Source: Xylanimonas ulmi
GTDB lineage: Bacteria > Actinomycetota > Actinomycetes > Actinomycetales > Cellulomonadaceae
Length of the DNA stretch: 64,000 nt
Assembly: GCF_004216535.1 (NCBI RefSeq)
Contig: NZ_SGWX01000001.1
Location: 186,001 to 250,000, forward strand
Reading direction: 5' to 3'
Part shown: positions 60,090-64,000 of the stretch, piece by piece
How positions within the stretch are numbered: the stretch's first letter is position 1
Layout of the letters: the number at the start of each line of letters is the position of its first letter
Position numbers and translations under genes: made by a program
The notes under the pieces: generated by a model
Told to the model about the DNA's origin: nothing
The model's database searches: none
Seen by the model: the letters and a program-made list of their open reading frames with translations, nothing else

Positions 60090-61040
60090 TCACTGGGGCG
60101 AACGTGGGCGGCGACCGTGCGACAGCCAGACAAGATAGGCGCCCAGTGCGCGCCAGCGAGCCCGGTTGACGGCCTGGGCCTCATCGCGCCGCACCAGGCG
60201 CGTCAGCGCCCCTGCGCTCTGGCGCGCGAGACTGTGCAGCGCGCGGACCCCTCCGGCGTGCCGCGTGACGACGATCAGGGAGTTGCGGGTGTTGTAGTAC
60301 CGGAACACCGGACTGGCGCCACCGCCCGTCGACGCCATGTGCCGGTGGTGGGCCCGCGCCGCGTGCTCGTGGATGATCGTCCAGCCGTGCTCACGCATGC
60401 TCCACGACAGGTCGGTGTCCTCGTAGTAGAGGAACAGGCTCGCGTCGAACCCGCCCGCCTCGCGCAGCGCGGACGTCCGCAGAAGCGCCGCGCCGCCGTT
60501 GAAGCCGAACACCTCGCGTGTGGGACGTGCCTCGTCGAGGGGGACGCGGTAGTCGCGGTCGGCCGCCGCCCCCGACGCGGTGAGGATGTTGCCCGTCGAG
60601 TTGACCAGCACCCGTCCGTCGTCGTCGCGCTCGGCGAGTAGCACCGTCGCGGTCACCGCCCCCACGCGCTCTCCGGCCGCCTCGGCCGCGTCCGCGGCCG
60701 CGACCAGGAGTCGGACGGCGTCCGGCTCGAACCGGGCGTCGTTGTTGAGCAGCGCGACGAACTCGGGCAGCGCCCCACCCGCCTGAGCCGCGAGCACGTC
60801 CGCCGTGCCCGCCGCGACGCCGCCCGCGAAGCCTCGGTTCTGGGGCAGGGTGAGCACACGGACCTGGGGGTAGCGGTCGGCGAGCAGCGCCGCAGTGCCG
60901 TCGGCGCTCGCGTTGTCCACCACCAGCACCTCGAGCTGTCCGGGGGGCAGGTCCTGGGCGAGCAGCGAGTCGAGGCACTCGGGCAGCAGGTGGGCGCCGT
61001 TCCAGGTGACGACGACCGCGCGCACGCGCGGCGCGCTCAC
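60090..61040 (-). CDS. Glycosyltransferase family 2 (rhamnosyltransferase-like)
   Basis: 316 residues from GTG 61040, overlapping the upstream stop (GTGA); the longer frame upstream is a shadow. VRAVVVTWNGAHLLPECLDSLLAQ, VLVVDNASADGTAALLADRY, LTLPQNRGFAGGVAAG, VALLNNDARFEPDAV (the NDD-like metal site NND) and FNGGAALLRTSALREAGGFDASLFLYYEDTDLSWSMREHGW (ED base). This is the WbbL/rhamnosyltransferase subtype of GT2. Confidence 0.9.
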   Translation of the reverse strand: MSAPRVRAVVVTWNGAHLLPECLDSLLAQDLPPGQLEVLVVDNASADGTAALLADRYPQVRVLTLPQNRGFAGGVAAGTADVLAAQAGGALPEFVALLNNDARFEPDAVRLLVAAADAAEAAGERVGAVTATVLLAERDDDGRVLVNSTGNILTASGAAADRDYRVPLDEARPTREVFGFNGGAALLRTSALREAGGFDASLFLYYEDTDLSWSMREHGWTIIHEHAARAHHRHMASTGGGASPVFRYYNTRNSLIVVTRHAGGVRALHSLARQSAGALTRLVRRDEAQAVNRARWRALGAYLVWLSHGRRPRSPQ

Positions 61041-62161
61041 GACGCCCTCGCGTGGCTCAGGGCGGCGCGGTAGGCGGTGACATGCTGCTCGGCCGAGCGC
61101 TCCCAGGTGTACGCGGCGGCGTTGGCGCGCGCGGCGGCGGCCAGGTCCCCGTGGGCTGGGCCGACGGCGACTTGGATGCCCGCGGCGACGTCGTCGGCGT
61201 CGAGCGGGTCGATGAGCACGGCGCCGCCGCCGACGACCTCGGCCATCGAGGTCCCGCGCGAGGTGACCACGGGGACACCGTGCGCCTGGGCCTCGAGCAC
61301 GGGCATGCCGAAGCCCTCCCACAGCGACGGGAAGCAGAAGACGCGCGCCGCGGCGTATGCCTCCTGCAGTTCGCGCCAACTGACCGCGCCCAGGACGTGC
61401 ACCCGGTCGGCGGGCAGGGCGGCGCGCCGAGCCCTCAGGTCCTGGGCGGCGCCGCCCCAGCCGTCGGGGCCGACGAGCACCAGATCGAGGTCGGTCTCCT
61501 CCACCAGGCGGGAGAACGCGTCCAGCAGCACGCCGAGGTTCTTGCGGGGTTCGATGGCCCCGCACCACAGCACATAGGGCCGGGTGATCCCGTGACGCGC
61601 CCGGAACGCCGTCGCCGCGGCCTCGTCCACGGGCGCGGCGCTCACCCCGTGGGCGATCACGTGGAGCCGCGACGGGTCGACGCCGGCCGCGACGGCGTCG
61701 TCGCGCGTGGCGAGCGACGGCACGATGACGGCGTCGGCGTCACGGCGCGTCGCCGTGAGCGCGCGCTCGAAGAACGCCACGCCGCGGGGGGTGAAATGCT
61801 CGGGACTGCGCCGAAAGGCCAGGTCGTGCACCGTGACGACGAGCGGAGCGGACCGGGGCGGGACGGCCCACGTCGTCGCGTGGAGGACCTGGGGCCTCGG
61901 CCCCGGGACGCGCGGGAGGCGCCAGCGTGTCCACGCCTCGTAGAGCGCGGCGCGCGGCAGGCGCGACTGATCGATCGGAACTGATGCGGGCAGCCCGTGG
62001 CCGTCGCCCTGCGGCCCGGCCGCACGCACGGCGCGCAGCGCGACGTCGCCGCGGGCCACGAGCGCCGAGGCGAGCTCGCGGATGTAGGTGCCCGAGCCGC
62101 CGGGGACGGGCTGCCACAGCTGCTCGGCGACGAGCGTCACGTCCAGGCTCTCGTGAGTCAC
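61037..62161 (-). CDS. Glycosyltransferase family 4
   Basis: 374 residues from GTG 62161, set by a TANNNT box 7 nt upstream; the frame continues to 62278 but crosses the promoter. LVAEQLWQPVPGGSGTYIRELASAL (GGxGTY acceptor loop), VHDLAFRRSPEHFTPRG, VLWCGAIEPRKNLGVLLDAF, LVGPDGWGG, and FPSLWEGFGMPVLEAQAHGVPVVTS (E-x7-E). It resembles mannosyl- and fucosyl-type GT4 enzymes of the same layout as the divergent neighbour at 62256-63380. Confidence 0.92.
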   Translation of the reverse strand: MTHESLDVTLVAEQLWQPVPGGSGTYIRELASALVARGDVALRAVRAAGPQGDGHGLPASVPIDQSRLPRAALYEAWTRWRLPRVPGPRPQVLHATTWAVPPRSAPLVVTVHDLAFRRSPEHFTPRGVAFFERALTATRRDADAVIVPSLATRDDAVAAGVDPSRLHVIAHGVSAAPVDEAAATAFRARHGITRPYVLWCGAIEPRKNLGVLLDAFSRLVEETDLDLVLVGPDGWGGAAQDLRARRAALPADRVHVLGAVSWRELQEAYAAARVFCFPSLWEGFGMPVLEAQAHGVPVVTSRGTSMAEVVGGGAVLIDPLDADDVAAGIQVAVGPAHGDLAAAARANAAAYTWERSAEQHVTAYRAALSHARAS

Positions 62162-62174
62162 GGGCAAGAGCCTA
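62162..62174 (-). promoter_or_regulatory. Leaderless promoter of the 62161-60090 GT pair
   Basis: TAGGCT (62174-62169, minus strand) ends 7 nt before GTG 62161. Confidence 0.5.
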
Positions 62175-62211
62175 TGCGGGCGTTGGCTCCGTCCCGCGCC
62201 AGCCGTCCAGG

Positions 62212-62217
62212 TAGGGT
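62212..62217 (+). promoter_or_regulatory. -10 of the divergent GT4 gene
   Basis: TAGGGT gives a leader of about 32 nt with GGAGG at 62247-62251, 4 nt before GTG 62256. Confidence 0.45.
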
Positions 62218-62255
62218 CGGGCCTTGCGTCTCGCCCGAGACCGAACGGAGGTCCT

Positions 62256-63380
62256 GTGCACGTCCTGCTCGACGCCACCGCCGTCCCCGCCGACCGTGGC
62301 GGCGTGGGCCGCTACGTCGACGAGCTCGTGCCCGAGCTCGACCGAGCCGGCGTCGCCCTGACGATCGCCGCACAGGCCCGCGACGGCGCGCTGTTCTCCG
62401 CGCTCGCCCCGCACGCCGACGTCGTCACGGCGCCCGCCGCCCTGGAGAGCCGCGCCCGCCGCATGGCCTGGGAGCAGACCTCGCTGCCGGCGCTCGTCCG
62501 CCGGGTGCGCCCCGACGTCGTTCACAGCCCGCACTACACGATGCCGCTCGCGACGCGCGCCCCCGTCGTCGTGACGCTGCACGACGCGACCTTCTTCACC
62601 ACACCCGAGCTGCACCTGCGCTCCAAGGCGGTGTTCTTCCGCAACGCGATCCGGCTGGCGTCGCGGCGCGCGGCCGCGCTGGTCACGCCCAGCAAGGCCA
62701 CGCGTGACGAGGTCGTGCGGCTCGTGGGCGCCGATCCCGCGCGATTCCATGTGGCCTACCACGGCGTCGACCATGCGCGCTTCCACGCCGTGCCCGACGC
62801 CGACGCGGCCCGCGTGCGGGCGACGCTCGATGTCGGCGACGCGCCCTACGTCGGGTTCCTCGGCACGCTCGAGCCGCGCAAGAACGTCCCCGCGCTCATC
62901 CGCGGCTGGGTGCGGGCGTGTGAGGGACTCGCGGACCCGCCCGCGCTGGTGCTCGCCGGGGGCAAGGGCTGGGACGAGGCGATCGACGGCGCCGTCGCCG
63001 CCGTGCCCGGCCACCTGACGGTGCGCCGCCCCGGCTATCTGCCGCTCGACGATCTGCCGGGCTTCCTCGCCGGCGCCCGCGTGCTCGCCTACCCGAGCCT
63101 CGGCGAGGGGTTCGGGCTGCCCGTGCTCGAGGCCATGGCGTGCGGAGCCACCGTGCTGACGACGCGCGAGCTGTCGCTGCCCGAGGTCGGCGGGGACGCC
63201 GTCGCGTACTGCGGCGTCGACGACGCCTCGATCGGCGCCGCGCTGCGCGCGCTGCTCGACGACCCCGCGCGACGCGACGCGCTCGCGCACCACGCCGTCG
63301 AGCGGGCGGCGGAGTTCACCTGGGCTGCCGCGGCGCAGGCGCACATCGCGGCGTACGAGGCGGCCCGCACCGCCCGCTGA
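62256..63380 (+). CDS. Glycosyltransferase family 4
   Basis: 374 residues from GTG 62256. VHVLLDATAVPADRGGVGRYVDELVPEL (GGVGRY loop), VVTLHDATFFTTPELH, YVGFLGTLEPRKNVPALIRGW, VLAGGKGWDEAI and YPSLGEGFGLPVLEAMACGATVLTT (E-x7-E). It is divergently transcribed from the similar GT4 at 61037-62161, with both promoters in a 94-bp gap. Convergent with rmlC 23 nt away. Confidence 0.92.
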   Translation: MHVLLDATAVPADRGGVGRYVDELVPELDRAGVALTIAAQARDGALFSALAPHADVVTAPAALESRARRMAWEQTSLPALVRRVRPDVVHSPHYTMPLATRAPVVVTLHDATFFTTPELHLRSKAVFFRNAIRLASRRAAALVTPSKATRDEVVRLVGADPARFHVAYHGVDHARFHAVPDADAARVRATLDVGDAPYVGFLGTLEPRKNVPALIRGWVRACEGLADPPALVLAGGKGWDEAIDGAVAAVPGHLTVRRPGYLPLDDLPGFLAGARVLAYPSLGEGFGLPVLEAMACGATVLTTRELSLPEVGGDAVAYCGVDDASIGAALRALLDDPARRDALAHHAVERAAEFTWAAAAQAHIAAYEAARTAR

Positions 63381-63403
63381 GCGGCCGGGCCCGCGCCGAG
63401 CGG

Positions 63404-64000
63404 TCAGGCCCCCAGCGACGCGACGTAGGCGAGCACCTGCTCGTAGTCGGGCAGGAGCCCCTGCTCGGCGGCCTCGGCCAGGGTCGGCGCCGCGGTGTCC
63501 TTCTCGGACAGCAGCGGCGTGACCGGGTTGCCGTGGCGGTCCTGTGTGGGCCACACGAGCCCGATCTGCGGGTCGAGCGGGTTGATCCCGTGCTCGCCCG
63601 ACGGGTTGTAGCCCGTCGAGCACAGGTACATGACCGTCGAGCCGTCCTCGAGCGCCATGAACGCGTGGCCCAGGCCCTCGCCCAGGTAGATCGCGCGGCG
63701 GTCGACGTCGTCGAGCAGCACAGAGTCCCACTGGCCGAACGTCGGAGAGCCGACGCGGATGTCGACGACGACGTCGAGCACTGCGCCCTTGGCGCACGTG
63801 ACGTACTTGGCCTGCCCGGGCGGCACGTCGGCGAAGTGGATGCCCCGCACCACGCCGGCGCTCGAGACGGAGCAGTTGGCCTGCTGGAGGTCGAGCGGGT
63901 GCCCGACGGCCTCCTCGAACGCCGGGGCCTTGAACCACTCGAGGAACACGCCACGGGGGTCGCCGAACTGCTTCGGGGTGATCTCGAAGGCGCCGGGCAC
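63404..64000 (-). CDS. rmlC: dTDP-4-dehydrorhamnose 3,5-epimerase, 5' end outside the window
   Basis: 198 residues visible; the first codon in the window (GTG at 64000, in VPGAFEITPKQFGDPRGVFLEWF) is probably internal, since RmlC normally has about 8 residues before it. Cupin motifs: NCSVSSAGVVRGIHFADVPPGQAKYVTCAKGAVLDVVVDIRVGS-type stretches with the catalytic His in RGIHF, and YLGEGLGHAFMALEDGSTVMYLCS with Tyr/His in GHAF. It epimerises C3 and C5 in dTDP-L-rhamnose synthesis. The other rml genes probably lie beyond the window. It explains the rhamnosyltransferases in the locus. Confidence 0.93.
   Translation of the reverse strand: MPGAFEITPKQFGDPRGVFLEWFKAPAFEEAVGHPLDLQQANCSVSSAGVVRGIHFADVPPGQAKYVTCAKGAVLDVVVDIRVGSPTFGQWDSVLLDDVDRRAIYLGEGLGHAFMALEDGSTVMYLCSTGYNPSGEHGINPLDPQIGLVWPTQDRHGNPVTPLLSEKDTAAPTLAEAAEQGLLPDYEQVLAYVASLGA

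Overview
The window is about 70% GC with GTG/ATG starts, 1-8 nt stop/start overlaps and Actinobacteria-type cell-wall-binding (CWB2) repeats. It looks like a high-GC actinobacterium, probably Micrococcales near Cellulomonadaceae; that placement is inference. Almost the whole window is one surface-polysaccharide locus: about 15 glycosyltransferases, nucleotide-sugar enzymes, four different export machineries, membrane GT-C-like enzymes and secreted wall proteins. No tRNA, rRNA or CRISPR was seen.

Layout. 1-1301: end of a DegT aminotransferase and a Gfo/Idh sugar dehydrogenase (amino-sugar synthesis). 1687-11612: a + strand block of seven glycosyltransferases around an ABC flippase, containing duplicated GT pairs. 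11661-17517: an IS cluster (an ISL3-type element broken by an IS3-type element and a frameshift, then two IS256-type elements). 17554-24000: a secreted CWB2 protein, an O-antigen ligase/polymerase, wecB, and decayed copies of wecB and CWB2 genes. 24114-28489: UDP-sugar 6-dehydrogenase, GtrA, a polyprenyl-phosphate GT and a DUF2142 membrane protein. 28639-33449: a coiled-coil methyltransferase, a tandem GT2 and a Wzm/Wzt ABC exporter. 33608-38127: a lower-GC (about 60%) operon of WecE-like aminotransferase, GNAT acetyltransferase, GtrB, GtrA and a GT-C. 38419-45147: RgpF-like, epimerase, WsaF-like and GT2 genes (rhamnan type) plus a second DUF2142. 45224-48225: two exported proteins. 48397-52206: Wzx flippase, GT4, third DUF2142. 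52326-58917: a lic1-type phosphocholine locus (winged helix-LicC-LicA fusion, LicB, small winged-helix-like protein, LicD), a second Wzx and a GT4. 58919-63380: DUF2304, GtrB, GT2 and two GT4s. 63404-64000: rmlC, cut by the window end.

How it works together (inference). The sugar enzymes supply N-acetylated amino sugars and uronic acids (WlbA/WlbC-like, WecB, UDP-sugar dehydrogenase, WecE-like plus GNAT) and dTDP-rhamnose (RmlC). Cytoplasmic GTs build lipid-linked glycans that leave by Wzx, by an ABC flippase or by Wzm/Wzt. Polyprenyl-phosphate sugar donors made by GtrB-type enzymes, with GtrA and GT-C-like proteins (the DUF2142 trio and 33608-34978), probably add outside side branches. LicA/B/C/D would import choline and attach phosphocholine to the glycan.

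A regulatory regularity runs through the window: eleven genes have a TANNNT hexamer ending 6-8 nt before the start codon, with no room for a ribosome binding site. This suggests widespread leaderless transcription and fixes many start codons.
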